A stretch of DNA of 64,000 nt from Aspidapion aeneum. Lineage: Eukaryota > Arthropoda > Insecta > Coleoptera > Brentidae. Below the pieces are notes generated by a model. That model saw only the letters and a list, made by a program, of their open reading frames with translations, searched no databases and was not told where the DNA came from. This document shows, one piece after another, positions 11,458-22,739 of this stretch (its first letter is position 1; every line of letters begins with the position of its first letter). The stretch spans positions 23,319,171-23,383,170 of the forward strand of contig OY755047.1 of NCBI GenBank assembly GCA_963576565.1, read 5' to 3'. The translations under genes were made by a program, and so were the position numbers.

Positions 11458-12349
11458 CAGTGGCGGCTACTGACGTTATAAATTGGGGGGCAGAAATTTA
11501 AATTGCATAAAAAATGAGATAAAAAAACTTATCGAAACAATTTTATTTTAGTATTTTCTAAACAGGCAGCTACTTGGTGTCGTATTCAGTTTATTTGTTT
11601 ATAAAATAAAGTTCATTCGCCTTTCTATTTTATGGCCCCGTAGAGCAACCTCAAAAATTCCACAGAATTTTAAACAGTCTAACACATTCTCTTTGTCACC
11701 CACGCAGGACAAATAATGCAAAAAAAAGCATTTCTTTTTTCACAACCGTACAACCAGTTTTTTAGTAACTTTTCTATTATAAGTTTTTTTGGAACACTCC
11801 TGGGCATTAGTTGCACTAAAATTTTGATTAATTTTTAGGTCCGGTCTATGTGGCCCTAAAGATTTTATTTGTAATCGTATTTATATGTGCACAGTTAATC
11901 GACTGTATTTATTTCCATTTTATAAACAAACGATAACAAAAACAATGACACGCGACCGGCAAGGCTGACCTACCTCAAATCAGAACAAACTCATACGTCT
12001 TCACTAAAGATAGAACCGGCAACATTTAGAAAGGGCAACGAACGTTTAAGCAGGTTGAAGATGGCCTACCTCAACTAAAACAAACATTCCTCCCGCCTCC
12101 GCGCGATAACATCCACCCAATCCCTGCTGAAAAACGGGTGAAATTGAAACCTTGCCCCGCGGGGCGCTGCCGGCTTGTAATTACTTACGTTAAAAAGTTC
12201 ACTGTTAACCACAGATAATAAAAAGAACTAGACAATCATATCGTAAGGGAAGATTTAACTTTTTTAAAATAAATCAATTAAAAATACTGTTTGTTGTCTA
12301 GTTTTGGGAGGGCACTGCCCCGTTGCCTTCCCTATAGCAGCCGCCACTG
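11458..12349 (-). mobile_element. Non-autonomous hAT element with ZMYM1-like transposase remnant, copy 1
   Basis: Termini are CAGTGGCGGCTACTGACGTT on the left and, reverse-complemented, CAGTGGCGGCTGCTATAGGG on the right. The flanks CCTAAAAG and CCTATAAG form an 8-bp target-site duplication with one mismatch, as hAT elements make. The minus strand keeps a trace of the TTF-type zinc-finger region (a GCTVVKKEMLFFALF-like segment followed by a WVTK remnant in shifted frames). A longer relative in opposite orientation is at 47851-49002. Confidence 0.75.
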
Positions 12350-12811
12350 CCTATAAGTATAGGAAAAATGGCCTACTATGGTATGTCATACTAGAAACAA
12401 AATTTTATCCGCATGTGCTTGATTATAACCACCATTCAGCTTTCTTTATCGTTTTAACATAAAGTTTTTTTTCTCTTGCCTAAACTGTTATGTATTCTGC
12501 TTCCAACGAATATCATCATGTCAACGTCCTCTATTCCTGTGCTTATGAAAAATTCATAAAAAATATTTTTCCGGAAAACCGCAAATTTATTTTCCGGCAA
12601 GGTTGTCAAAGCGTTTTCGATACTAATTAAATTTACACATCTCCAAATATTATGAGAAACAAAAAGTGTTATAAATTTATAAACGTTTTTAGGTTAGACA
12701 TACATTCATAAAAAATGTCGTATCTCAAATTTTTGAAATACAAATTTATGTCAAATTGACTGTAGAATATTAGGGATGAAAATAATTTTGCTTGTGAACT
12801 GATCTCAGTAA
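12350..12811. other. Unassigned intronic DNA
   Basis: No ORF, exon or repeat recognised in this AT-rich interval. Confidence 0.4.
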
Positions 12812-13362
12812 ACACGGTGTTTCACGAACATCGAAACAGAGGCCTTTTTGGGTGTTTAGAGTGCGAATTTGGAGAAACGCTCGGACACGTCGATTTTGTT
12901 TGCGAGGGGGACACTTTTTGGCTATCTTGAAATTTTTGTAGCACGAACCCCCTTCGAGGGGTATACTTTACCCCTATATTTTGAATAGGTAAAGTGGGTC
13001 TAGTGATACCTTGTTTTGAACCTCTCTTGAATATCTCTACAACCGTGTAAAAATTTCGAAAATCCATCGATTAGTTTTTGAGATATTTGCTTTCAAATTT
13101 TCAAATTTAACATGGAATGATAAAATAAAAATTAAATCCGAAAAATAATAAAATTCTAAGTAAATTTTTGTTTTATCAGTCCATGTTAAATTTGAAAGTT
13201 TAAAGGTAATTCTCTCAATTTTTGAAATTTTTATACGGTTTTTAGGACATTTAAAAGTACTTCAAAACAAGGTATCACTAGTCCCACTTTCCCTATTTAA
13301 AATATATGGGTAAAGTATACCCCTTGAAGGAGGTTCGTGCTACAAACTTTCAAATTAGAAAA
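12812..13362. mobile_element. Fold-back element, truncated copy of the ACACGGTGTTTCACGAACAT family
   Basis: The left arm starts ACACGGTGTTTCACGAACAT and continues through GAGAAACGCTCGGACACGTC and GGGGTATACTTTACCCC. The right half, from about 13160, is the same sequence inverted, but stops at TTCGTGCTACAAACTTTCAA, so the right terminus is missing. The centre is AT-rich around AACATGGAATGATAAAATAA and its inverse. The open frame at 12822-13067 is an accident of the arm. The full-length relative is at 46757-47527. Confidence 0.8.
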
Positions 13363-14073
13363 TCTTTTAATCATTTATAGCTCGCTTGGCATGAAGCAAT
13401 AAACTTGCAGTTGTATGCAAAATTAGAGTCTCTGACATGACATCGATTGTATAAACAAAATCAATTATGTCTCATTTAGCCACACTAATCTTGCATGCAA
13501 TGGCAACTTTATTTCCCCATGTCCAGCGGCTTTTATTAATACAGAATTAACAAAGAAACCACCTGGGTGCCAAATGGCGCTTTTATCCTTAAAATTACTT
13601 AAATCTAGTTTTTGTGCAATTATATAAATCCGAGAGATGAATTACAATTAAAATAGGGTCCTTTTAATTCGATGTAATATTTTAAACAATGTTTCAAGCA
13701 ACCTTAGCAACCAGTCCAAAATTATATTATACAGTTAAGGCTGTAAGGTGAGAAACAGACCTTAGAATAGCACACACTCGCAGTGGATCCTAAAACCAAA
13801 TAACCAAATCAATGTTTTTTTGATCTTCGGCTCTCACTTCATTGGTCATGGTTCTTCCTCCTCCACTAACTCAATAAGTTATATATTTTTGTATTGGAGT
13901 TATATTGCGAGATCCACGACTCTTTTTTAGTCAAAATCGTGTTGAATTATTTTTCTTCTGCTTTACTTTTGCCAGAAATCTGGTATTCAAACTTTCACGT
14001 CATATATTTTGTCGCCCGACGAGACGGCATTGAACAATCTTGCTTGTAAAATGTATAAATATCGAAAACTTAC
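13363..14073. other. Unassigned intronic DNA
   Basis: No coding sequence recognised between the fold-back element and the exon at 14074. Confidence 0.4.
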
Positions 14074-14219
14074 TTGAGTCCCGCGATGATTTCCATGGCT
14101 CCATTAAAGTTACCAATGTTCCACGAGCACAGAGCAACTCTGAGCACGCAGGAGAGCACTGCTCGGCGAGCATCGTGAGTGGGCTGAGAGATGATCAGAT
14201 GAGTTACCCAAGCGCTAAC
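14074..14219 (-). CDS. PLCE1: Phospholipase C epsilon, RasGEF catalytic-core exon (third exon seen)
   Basis: The 146-bp exon encodes VSAWVTHLIISQPTHDARRA, then VLSCVLRVALCSWNIGNFNG and AMEIIAGL. These are the two hallmark RasGEF stretches: the S-WV helix, and the NFN-x-AMEI-AGL core, which contacts the GTPase switch regions in CDC25 proteins. The acceptor is TTGCTTTCAG|G and the donor AA|GTAAGT. It starts in phase with the upstream exon (which ends FNE, giving RFNEVSAWV, the conserved junction) and leaves two bases completed by the exon at 1515-1691. A plus-strand open frame over the same bases (14040-14234) is a shadow. Confidence 0.82.
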
Positions 14220-15617
14220 CTGAAAGCAATATAAAACGAATTTAAAATAAAACTGTTTTAGTTTAAGTTATCTATGGTATTTCTAAGTCCGCCGCGTCAG
14301 AATTTGTTAAAATTCATAGAGAAACATAAAAGTTAGATTTATGGTAATATCATATGTTCACAATATTGCTTAACAATATTAAAATACCTAGTAAATTCAA
14401 TTCAACACAATTGAACAATAACGGAGTTTACTGGAAAATGTTCAAAATTTTTATTAATAACATTGATCTGAGTTACTTTGGTAATCATAGTTAAGAGTGT
14501 ATTAAATAACCTCCAAAATCAAGTGAATCACAATGTCCATTTTTCGACTAATCTTCTTTCTCCCCCATACGGGGGATTTGATGTATCCCAAATAGCTGAC
14601 ATGGTCTGATTTATCAAACGAAGGATGCGAGGCAAACAAACTCGCAATCCAATGATCATTTATGGACCATCCGGGCCCTATTGGTGGTCAAATTGGATTT
14701 AAATGCCCCGATTTAAATGTATAGGGGTCATCTCGATTCTGTTCCGGCTGGGATAATTCTGCGAAGACTTTCGCATAAAGCGTTTCATTTACCTTTATAG
14801 GAAATACTTATGGGAATCTTCTTACTGCTAGAGACTCTGTATATTAGATAGTTTTTGGTCGTGCCAAAAACGGCCGACGACTAACGTTATTCGACACTGT
14901 TGACATTTGAACGTCACATGTTATTAACGGCTTTCGTGAAACGTCGCGAACTCACGAACGGTTAACAAATGAATTTTGACGTACGTAGAGCGTGCGCGAT
15001 TGTGTTTTAGCGAGCTTCTATCAAATTCCGCGCTATTTGGTGGCACTGGCTGTACAGGTCACAGTAGTGATGAGCGGAACCAGGGACAGATCGAAGAAGA
15101 TTCATCAGTCTCTGGAATATAGGAACCCATTTCTTTGACATAGGGCAAGATTGGGTAATAGGTAATAGAACATATTTTTTGCTACTCTTGCATTTTGTCT
15201 TTTGTCATTTGAGATATCTGAAGAAAAAACCTTTGAAAATCTTCTACTACAATATTAATAAAGTTTTAGCACTTTTTTGCTTTTTTTTAAACATATTTTT
15301 CACAAGCAAACGATTTCAGATAATATTTTTTTTGTCTAAAGGAAACACTTTATTTTCAGTTTTAATACTTAAGTTTGTTGTAAAGACTTTCTATGTATTA
15401 TTTAAAATTTTTCTTATCATAAACAAGTAATTCAGAATGGTAATGTTTGTTACTACCCTTTCGTTTTGACTACCGTGGGGTAATGAAAAAATTATGATTT
15501 TTTTTTTTGCATATTGATTTGAGTACTTAGTAAAGTTGGCTTTAAATGTGACAAAAGTGACCTATGTAAAGCTTTAGAAATGGCAAGGTGAAAAAATATT
15601 AAATTGCATCTAACTTA
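14220..15617. other. Unassigned intronic DNA
   Basis: About 1.4 kb without recognised genes. A moderately GC-rich patch (14560-15110, with CCCCCATACGGGGG at about 14572) may be an old repeat. The lysine/phenylalanine-rich open frame at 15179-15430 is low-complexity and unsupported. Confidence 0.35.
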
Positions 15618-15770
15618 AATAGTCCACAGTACACTGGTCTATTTTTTAGGTGATTTCTAACTGACTAAATTTTTGAGGAAAGTTAAGCGTCTCAAACGAA
15701 TAAAGCTATATACACGAATTCAGCCTATTAGTCATCACGTAAAAAATTGACCGGTGTATTGTGGACTATT
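15618..15770. mobile_element. Short MITE with about 45-bp inverted repeats
   Basis: The left arm reads AATAGTCCACAGTACACTGG then TCTATTTTTTAGGTGAT. The reverse complement of the right arm reads AATAGTCCACAATACACCGG then TCAATTTTTTACGTGAT. The element is about 153 bp with no coding content. I cannot fix its target-site duplication or superfamily. Confidence 0.75.
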
Positions 15771-16249
15771 TTCGTTATTTTTAAATTGTTTACTTTTTTA
15801 ATTCAAGCGATACGTTCGGGTTCGTTTGAATCCAATATGCCGGAACGCCTCTAGTGTTTTCGGCTTTTGCAAAAACTACTTGTATGTATTGTATTTGTAT
15901 TGAATTCGAAAGTGGTGGCAGGCCCTACTGGACCTCCATGCACTGCGACCACATTCAAATATTATTCAAATTCAAATATATTTCAAATTTTTTAAATACA
16001 AATACAAATGATAACAAACTAAGTGCAATATGGAAGAAACATCTGTGTTTGCACTTTAGTTTGTTGTTATACTAAATAAATATAGTTACAAATTCTAAAG
16101 ATAGATAACTTAATTATGTATTTTATATAAATTTAATTATCTTTTATGTATGTTAAATAGTTTAAAAATAGGATATTTTTTTATTAAAAGTTACATTATT
16201 TCAAAGCCGTTTTACAATACTTTAGGCGCTAAACCACATTATTTTGTTG

Positions 16250-17842
16250 TCAATTAGCCATGAGTGTAGTTTTTTTTAAATCTTTTTGAAAGGTTTATTT
16301 TTTAGTTCAGATGGGAGCATGTTAAAAATTTTTGGAGTAGAGTAAAAGAGGTTTTTTTGACATTTTGTGAGTCTAGTATTAGGGATGGTAGCACTTATAC
16401 TTTGTGCATGTCTTGTAGTGTTATGTTGTACAATATTTAGATATATTGGATTTTTGCATGGGTGGTAGTATTTTATTTGCCATTTTTTTCCCTACTTCAC
16501 TAAAAAAATTATTAAATGACTCCGCCATCTCTTCACCATCATACCTCTCTTTTCCTGCATCGTCAATCACCAATTGAATTTTCGAGTCGTTTTTTTCCTT
16601 TTCGTTTGTTGCTTGTTTTATTAACTTCCATGTTTTTTTAGGGTCATTTTTGGTTGTTTGAAATTGTTGACTGTAATAAGAGTTTTTTGTATATTTTATT
16701 ATTGTACTTAGACGATCCCTATATTCTCGAAATTTTTTATGGTCGTCAGGATGTTGGGTAATTGTGCTTATTTTTTTTAATTTGTCTCTTTGCCGGATAG
16801 AGTTTATTATACTTTGTGTTATCCATGATTTAAGTTTTTTTTGTTTGCTATTTATTGTTTTATTTTCGGTAGCTGTATCGACAAGTTTTTTAATTTTGTT
16901 AATTATATTATTAGCGCAATAATCCGCATCCTGCGACTGCAAAATTTGTTCCCAATTTTCGTTTTTCATACTTATATTTAGTTTTTTAAAGTCAATTTTT
17001 TTGATACTTTTGGTGTTTTGTTGTGTTTCGTTATGTTCTTTTAGTTTGATGTTTAGTGTAATGGGATAGTGATCTGACAGTCCACTTTGCATAACTAGAG
17101 ATTGCGTATGTATTTGTGTTCCGTTTATTTTTTCTAAGTTTTTAATAAAAAAATGATCTAAAATAGAAGGTCTACAACCATGTTGAACTCTGGTTGGTTT
17201 GTTTATCATGCTATAAAAACCAAATTTTTGTAAAGAATTAAGATATTCAGTGACTTTAATTTTATTTGTTTCCATTATGTTTATATTTATGTCACCAAAA
17301 AAAATTTCTATCCCGAACTTTTTTTCTATCTTTTCAATGTATAAATTATGAAGATCTTGGATAAAATTGTTTACATCTAGAGAAGGTAATCTATAACATC
17401 CTACTAAACCTGTTACAATATTACTTTTACTAATTACTACTCTGACAAATTTGGTTTGACCTATATTTATGATCGTACAATCTCGTACTAGGTCATTTTT
17501 TACATAAATCAAAAATCCATCACATTTGTTAATTTCACTGGTATTAAAGTAAGAATCATAGCCCGGTATTTGAAAGTTTATCAAGTCTGAGATTTTGTGA
17601 GTTTCTGAAACTCCTATGATATCAAATTGAAACTGAAACGTGCTAAGATATGTTAGTAAGTTGTCAAAGTTTTTCGAAATACTGCATATATTTACATGTA
17701 TTATATTTAAATCGTTTGTAGAATAGTTTATATTGGAGCTATTATCACAGTAATCACAATTACAATTAAGGTAGTCATCTAGGATTGTGTTTTGTGCCAT
17801 TTTTAATGCAAAATACAAGAACTGTAAAAAAAGAAAAAACAA
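16250..17842 (-). pseudogene. LINE ORF2: intact endonuclease, reverse transcriptase deleted
   Basis: The open frame runs 473 codons. The likely initiator is the Met at 17800 (MAQNTILDDYL), 66 bp after ORF1 ends; an upstream in-frame Met lies at 17842. Endonuclease motifs in order: IIHVNICSISKNF, IGVSETH, CDGFLIYV, FFGDININI, RPSILDHFF and GLSDHYPITL. After the Lys-rich linker come KKTWKLIKQ and SFNNFFSEVGKKM, which normally precede the reverse-transcriptase fingers. The frame then ends at 16421, and sequence from about 16400 onward encodes the extreme C-terminus (LTKCQKNLFYSTPKIFNMLP) in another frame. Motifs A, B and C are absent, so it cannot self-mobilise. Confidence 0.82.
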
Positions 17843-17865
17843 AGAAGGAGAAAGTTTTGTTTTTC

Positions 17866-18960
17866 TTATGCAGTAACCCGTAAGAGTTCCTGCACATGAG
17901 CAGTGTCTTTTACTCTGATTGCTTGGCTTGTATCGTCTTTTCTAATGTAGACAGTAGCTCCATTTTTACACCAAACATATCGATACCCTTTCTCTTTACA
18001 CTTTTTCGCTTCTTTGAGTAGCTTATAAGTGTCTCTGTTTAATTCCTCACTTATATAAATTATTCGATCGTCTCCATCCAGTCCACACATTGTAGATTTG
18101 ACAGTCCCCACAGTTTTTCTTTTTTGCAATATTGACTCCGCCATATTTTTATCTTTAAATGATAAGCTTACAAAAGGATTATTATTTTGCAGCTTAATAA
18201 TCCTGAGATTTTCAATGGTATCCTCAGCAATGTCCTCACCTTTGACATACTTGAGAATTTTAAGTGTTTTGGTTTTTACGATATCATCTCGATCCTCCTT
18301 AATAAACGCTCCATTAATGAGTATAGTTTTCCCATTATTCTTAGTGTCGATATTTTGCAGTTTATTCTTTAAATAGAGAACATCTGCCTTGAGTTGTCTG
18401 TTTTCTATCTTGATATCATCCATCATCTCGGCTAATACTTTGGTTGTTTGTTTTTGAGATTCGTACATTTCGTTTATAAAGCTAAGCGATTCTCTCATAC
18501 CAAACACATCATCTTTGAGGCTTCTAATCTCAGTTTTCAGCTCTAGTATGATAGACTTGAGTGATTCAGTGTCATCATTTAATCTAGAAGTAGTTTGCCT
18601 TCTTTGATCTTGTCTAGGCTGCTCACTTTGACCATCATCGAGTTGGTAAATGGTCTGTCTTCGAGTTTGACCAATCAAGCTGGAAGTTATTGGTGCGTCA
18701 TCTAGTTGGTATCTAGAGGGCCTCCTAATTTGAGCAACAGAAGCGACCTCATCATCAAACGAAACGTGATTCATAGAAATCCGTGAGCACCTATTGCAAG
18801 TCCAGGAGCGCTTTTGTTCTGAAAGCACACGAACTTCGGCCTCAGTGAGATTCACACATTTTGAGTGGTAATATCGATTACAAGTACCACATTTCGGCTT
18901 AAACGCTGTTTTTGGAATGCTTAAGTTACACGCGCCACATGTATGCCCCTTTCCCTTCAT
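17866..18960 (-). CDS. LINE ORF1 protein: PHD finger, coiled coil, FP25-like C-terminal domain
   Basis: An intact 364-codon frame. Residues 8-58 form a PHD-type zinc finger with C8, C11, C24, C27, H32, C35, C55 and C58 in place (C4HC3). A polar linker follows, then a long coiled coil at about 128-215 (SIILELKTEIRSLKDDVFGM and onward). The C-terminus (about 220-355) resembles the baculovirus-FP-type domain common in CR1-like ORF1 proteins, including YISEELNRDTYKLLKEAKK and YVWCKNGATVYIRKDD. Such proteins bind LINE RNA; the PHD finger may contact histone tails or proteins. It ends 23 bp before the first in-frame Met of ORF2. No break is visible in this frame, unlike most repeats nearby, so the copy is probably fairly young. 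Confidence 0.85.
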   Translation of the reverse strand: MKGKGHTCGACNLSIPKTAFKPKCGTCNRYYHSKCVNLTEAEVRVLSEQKRSWTCNRCSRISMNHVSFDDEVASVAQIRRPSRYQLDDAPITSSLIGQTRRQTIYQLDDGQSEQPRQDQRRQTTSRLNDDTESLKSIILELKTEIRSLKDDVFGMRESLSFINEMYESQKQTTKVLAEMMDDIKIENRQLKADVLYLKNKLQNIDTKNNGKTILINGAFIKEDRDDIVKTKTLKILKYVKGEDIAEDTIENLRIIKLQNNNPFVSLSFKDKNMAESILQKRKTVGTVKSTMCGLDGDDRIIYISEELNRDTYKLLKEAKKCKEKGYRYVWCKNGATVYIRKDDTSQAIRVKDTAHVQELLRVTA

Positions 18961-19150
18961 ATTACAGGAGAAAAGAAATTAGTTACAAAATCCTCAAACT
19001 TACTTGTTGAGTATCGCAACTTTTGTTTTGCGATTTATTCCACTGTGTCGAATACCCAAATTATTGCCGGCCCAAGGTTAAATTATCAATTTTTATCAGA
19101 GACAAATTAGGTATTTTCACTTGTAGGTAGTTAAATCGCCGTTTTAAGTC

Positions 19151-19789
19151 CGGTTTTTTATCACAACTTCACTAAAACTACTTATGCGATAAAGTTAATG
19201 TAATCGGAAATTGTTTAAGTTAGTAATTACGTGAAATTTTAAATTTTTATGGAGCGAGTTAAAATGTAAACATTACTTGACCACAGTCTACAGATATCCA
19301 TATAACATATGGATCTATTATGCCCACGTACCTACATACTGAGTTTGACTAAGGTGGCATATTTTTTTTACACCCAGCACATAAAAAAACTCTGTAGATT
19401 ACAACAATAAATGATTTAGGCTTAACACTTGGGCTCAAAGGCCTCTGCATTATTAGCTATGCAAAAACTACTTAGTGTGTAAATGGTGTTTGACGGTAGT
19501 GGGGGGGGGGGAATGGCATATTTTAAACAAATAATAATTCGATCCGTTTTCCTCAAAATAAATTTCGAAGCACGAGTTTAGTCAGGCGAGCTACAACTAT
19601 AATCAAATTTTCCTACTAGTATCTAAAGTTTGATCCTTCCTAATACAATTTGCGGTGCACGTATGGCACACCCTAAAACAATATTTGACAGGATTATAAA
19701 GGGTTTAACAAGTTTGCAAATCCTGTATTTCAAACAGAGTCGAATATAGTAGTATACGGGGCTTTCCAAAGAAAATTTCACGTGTTATT
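19151..19789. other. Unassigned intronic DNA
   Basis: AT-rich with a G12 run at about 19500; no gene or clear repeat recognised. Confidence 0.35.
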
Positions 19790-21380
19790 TTAATTTACTT
19801 GAAATGGGCAACACACCGACCATATTCCAATCCGAAGTACTTGCCATAAACATATGTGAACTAGAATGCCTAAACATTTACACCAGCATTTACTAAAGGG
19901 TCTACAGTCCTAAGTGCTACAATTCTAGGTCTACAAGCTTAGATTTTGGTTGATGATGAACCGAACCGTGAACGCAATAGTTTTTCATATTTCTATAAAT
20001 TGTTCATAAATACCTTGCGATATTGGTCATCTTTTTTTGTTGTAACAAAGACATTAGTTCCACACAAAGGTTAGAAATTAATAAAAAGAATATAATATTT
20101 TGGTTTAAAAACGGTAGCCATATTTAAACTTCCATACGTCACTAGAAGATGTCCTATAAAAACGGTGTAAGTCGGTGTTAACTGTCCGCTATATTTTACA
20201 TGTTAATTTTTTAAACAAGTTAGCGATGATTAAACCGATGTCCAATTGGTTTGGTGGATGTATATTTGAAAACGGATTCTAACATATCTTGTGTTTTTTA
20301 CAATAATTAAATATTGATACGTATTTAATAAGGTAGTGCATCTACAGACACAGTTTTAAGTTATTTATGTATTATTTGCTTTAAAAATTTTTGTATGTAA
20401 GTTTTTTATCAATCCTTGATTATTTCTATTGTTTTTCGAACTTTGATCCACCCCTTAGGAGTGATACTACAGTTTGAGACAATTTCTAACATGAATCCTA
20501 CGACTGTACGGACTAAATTTCTAGAAAATGACATTTCGTAACAAAATTTTTTATGTGGTTTTTCTTTATTTCTAAAGTTTATTTGAATTTATATGAGATG
20601 GAACTCATTGAGAAATGCTATCATATTGCACATTAGGGTGAACCCAATTTTTGCAGTTATTATACCTGTGAGTATCAAAAAAATACACTGGTCGGTATTA
20701 AATCTATAAACCTGATACTTAAACCCGGTCTAAAATGCTAAGTTTTAAGGACTTAGTAAATACTGATGTTAGGTTTTTAAAACAAAATTCACACTGATTT
20801 GGGTACAAGGACATCAGGGCAATAGAAAGCAGACAGCTCTGTAAAGAAAGTGGTACGCGCCAAAAACCTATTGCGAACCAGAGCCCTTCTATGGACTAAT
20901 GAAAAGCCACATAAAGAAACTGAATATTTGAAAAATGAATCAGTCGGTGTCTTAATACAAACTCCGGGAAAAAGACAATCAAAACGGTTCATAACAATAT
21001 CAGTAAAGAAGTCTAAACAGGATCAACTTAAGGCTAGTAGTCAGACTGATTATAATCACTGTCTAGTGAAATATCACCTTAATGCAATAGGTGAAGCCAA
21101 CGATGACAACTGCAGATTTTGCAGTAGCCCATCAGATACAGTTGAACTGTGAATGCTCTGCCTTACTTCGTAACAAGGGCCAGGACCTCGTAGGAGGTAT
21201 TACTCCATCGCCTTAAGAAGTGGGCCTACTAACTACCAAGAAAATAGCTTCTTTCAGCGGAAGGTTGTAAATTTTGGAAACAAAATGAGATGCAGTGTTA
21301 CGCACAAAATATCTTGGAGGTATATGTGTTAAGCGGCTTAGAAGCCGATACGACTCATCGTGTAATCTAGAATCTACAAT
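19790..21380 (+). mobile_element. LINE 3' part with RNase H and zinc-knuckle remnants (family C), split
   Basis: FQSEVLAINICELECLN (about 19830-19880) matches the RNase H N-terminal part, and from about 20775 the sequence resumes with the equivalent of the VPGHQGIE motif, then RALLWTNEKPHKE. HCLVKYHLNAIGEANDDNCR and FCSSPSDT (21058-21140) match the C-terminal Cys-rich region of R1/LOA-type pol proteins. The relative at 49255-49985 is continuous over the RNase H join, so roughly 0.85 kb (about 19930-20775) appears to be extra sequence in this copy. The 3' end is a GTAATCTAGAATCTAC tract. Several stops; inactive. Confidence 0.65.
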
Positions 21381-22739
21381 ATTTACATGAAGAGTTTGTG
21401 AAACTTAATTAGGTTTACACTAAAGTGATCCTGGTTTTACTTTAACGTTAACTCACAATTTAGTTGTGTTTATAGCATTTTTTTTATATTTATTTTATTT
21501 TCCTAGCTCAATCAGCTTTACTCTTTTTAGCCTTTGTGCTAGTTTAGTATTGTTTAGAGGTTTTACCGCTTCTGTATTCACATGCCTGTACAGGCTTATG
21601 GGTTTCCGATTACCACTTAGAGAGTATGATACAGTTTAATATGTTACTTTCCGATGCAGGTCACTAGTTCGAACGTAAGAGGGTACATTAACAATGTTTA
21701 TTACTAACTTTATTTTGGAAGTTTCCACAGGTTAATGGCATATGTCGATACTAGTTTCATGATTTATCTACAGAGCAGTAGTAGTAGTAGTAGTGGTGGG
21801 AGACGATTTTTGGTCTAGCGACTAGCTTTTTTCGCAAACCCCGATTTTTCCGTACCCCATATACCAAACTGATGCAAGTGCCTCTTAGGATGCAAGTTTT
21901 CTTTCTCTAAGAGGACTAAATTTAGGCACCTCTGTGTCGAGGGCAGGGATCTTTATACTGCATAGCAAGTATACACAGTATACCCACACTTTTGTACCCC
22001 TTCCAAAAGGTGTCCCCAGCAGAACTTGGTTTTAGACGGTAGACTTCTTTCCTTTTTAGCACAACAGTCGTGGTCGCCGTAAGTAAGACTGTAGGAGGTT
22101 TATGCTGGCGCCATCCTATAGGCGGTACCGACTATATAGCACTTATAGCAGGCTCTTAAGTTATTATTCCTAGTTCCTCGGATGACTGCGTGTCTGCTCC
22201 TGGACTACACCTGCGTATATTCTTGATATTCAAGGCCAACTTATATTTTTGCATGCATCGCATCGCATGCTTATTCCATGACGGCTGTTGAACGCTGAAA
22301 AGAAAGTGGGCGACATGGCGACGGATTTTTTTTTGTTTTTGCATCGTTGTTCCTGATGCGAGCCTGGTACCTTCTGCATGTGAAGCCGCCGATCATACGA
22401 CGGCACTACCCTGCCGCCCAAGACCACCCAGTAAGGCCAAAGTGCTGTCAACAGAGGGAGATAGATTGAGTTGAGTCATCGCCATCTCTTTTGCGCCTCA
22501 TTTTATTCTGGCCGGACAGTAAGATGAATATAATAATAAATTTGTTTTATATGCGGGCGTTTTCTTCGTCATATATTCTACAATACCCGTCGAGAAATAT
22601 AATTGCTTACACTTGTAGTACCTATATATTTCCAGTTTCGCGGTTTTCAGATTTATTATCACACTTCACTTACAATTCTTCCATATACCCACAAGACAGT
22701 ATGAAGATAAACTCTGACTCCAAACCAGGGGTCAAATTA
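21381..22739. other. Unassigned intronic DNA with moderately GC-rich segments
   Basis: No exon or transposon domain recognised. It holds a short TAG-rich tract at 21777-21795 and a GC-richer segment (22010-22460) whose overlapping open frames on both strands have no recognisable motif. This could be untranslated sequence of an unidentified repeat. Confidence 0.3.

Larger units (their letters stand above)
15955..19150 (-). mobile_element. LINE with PHD-finger ORF1, internally deleted in ORF2
   Basis: A minus-strand non-LTR retrotransposon. It keeps a 5' leader (about 18961-19150), an intact ORF1 (18960-17866) and an intact ORF2 endonuclease region (17842-16421), then jumps to the C-terminal end of ORF2 (CQKNLFYSTPKIFNMLPSEL, about 16300-16360) and a 3' UTR ending in TTTGAA-rich repeats near 15955. 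Almost all of the reverse transcriptase is missing although both ends are present. The motif style is CR1/L2-like. Confidence 0.8.

Noticed and set aside
14040..14234. Plus-strand ORF of 64 codons
   Set aside because: It is the antisense shadow of the RasGEF core exon at 14074-14219.
17866..18200. FP25-like domain as evidence for a viral insertion
   Set aside because: The domain is common in LINE ORF1 proteins and here follows a PHD finger and coiled coil and precedes a LINE endonuclease; no other viral gene is present.
21660..21690. tRNA-like B-box (AGTTCGAACG) suggesting a tRNA or tRNA-derived SINE
   Set aside because: No matching A-box, acceptor stem or cloverleaf could be formed around it.
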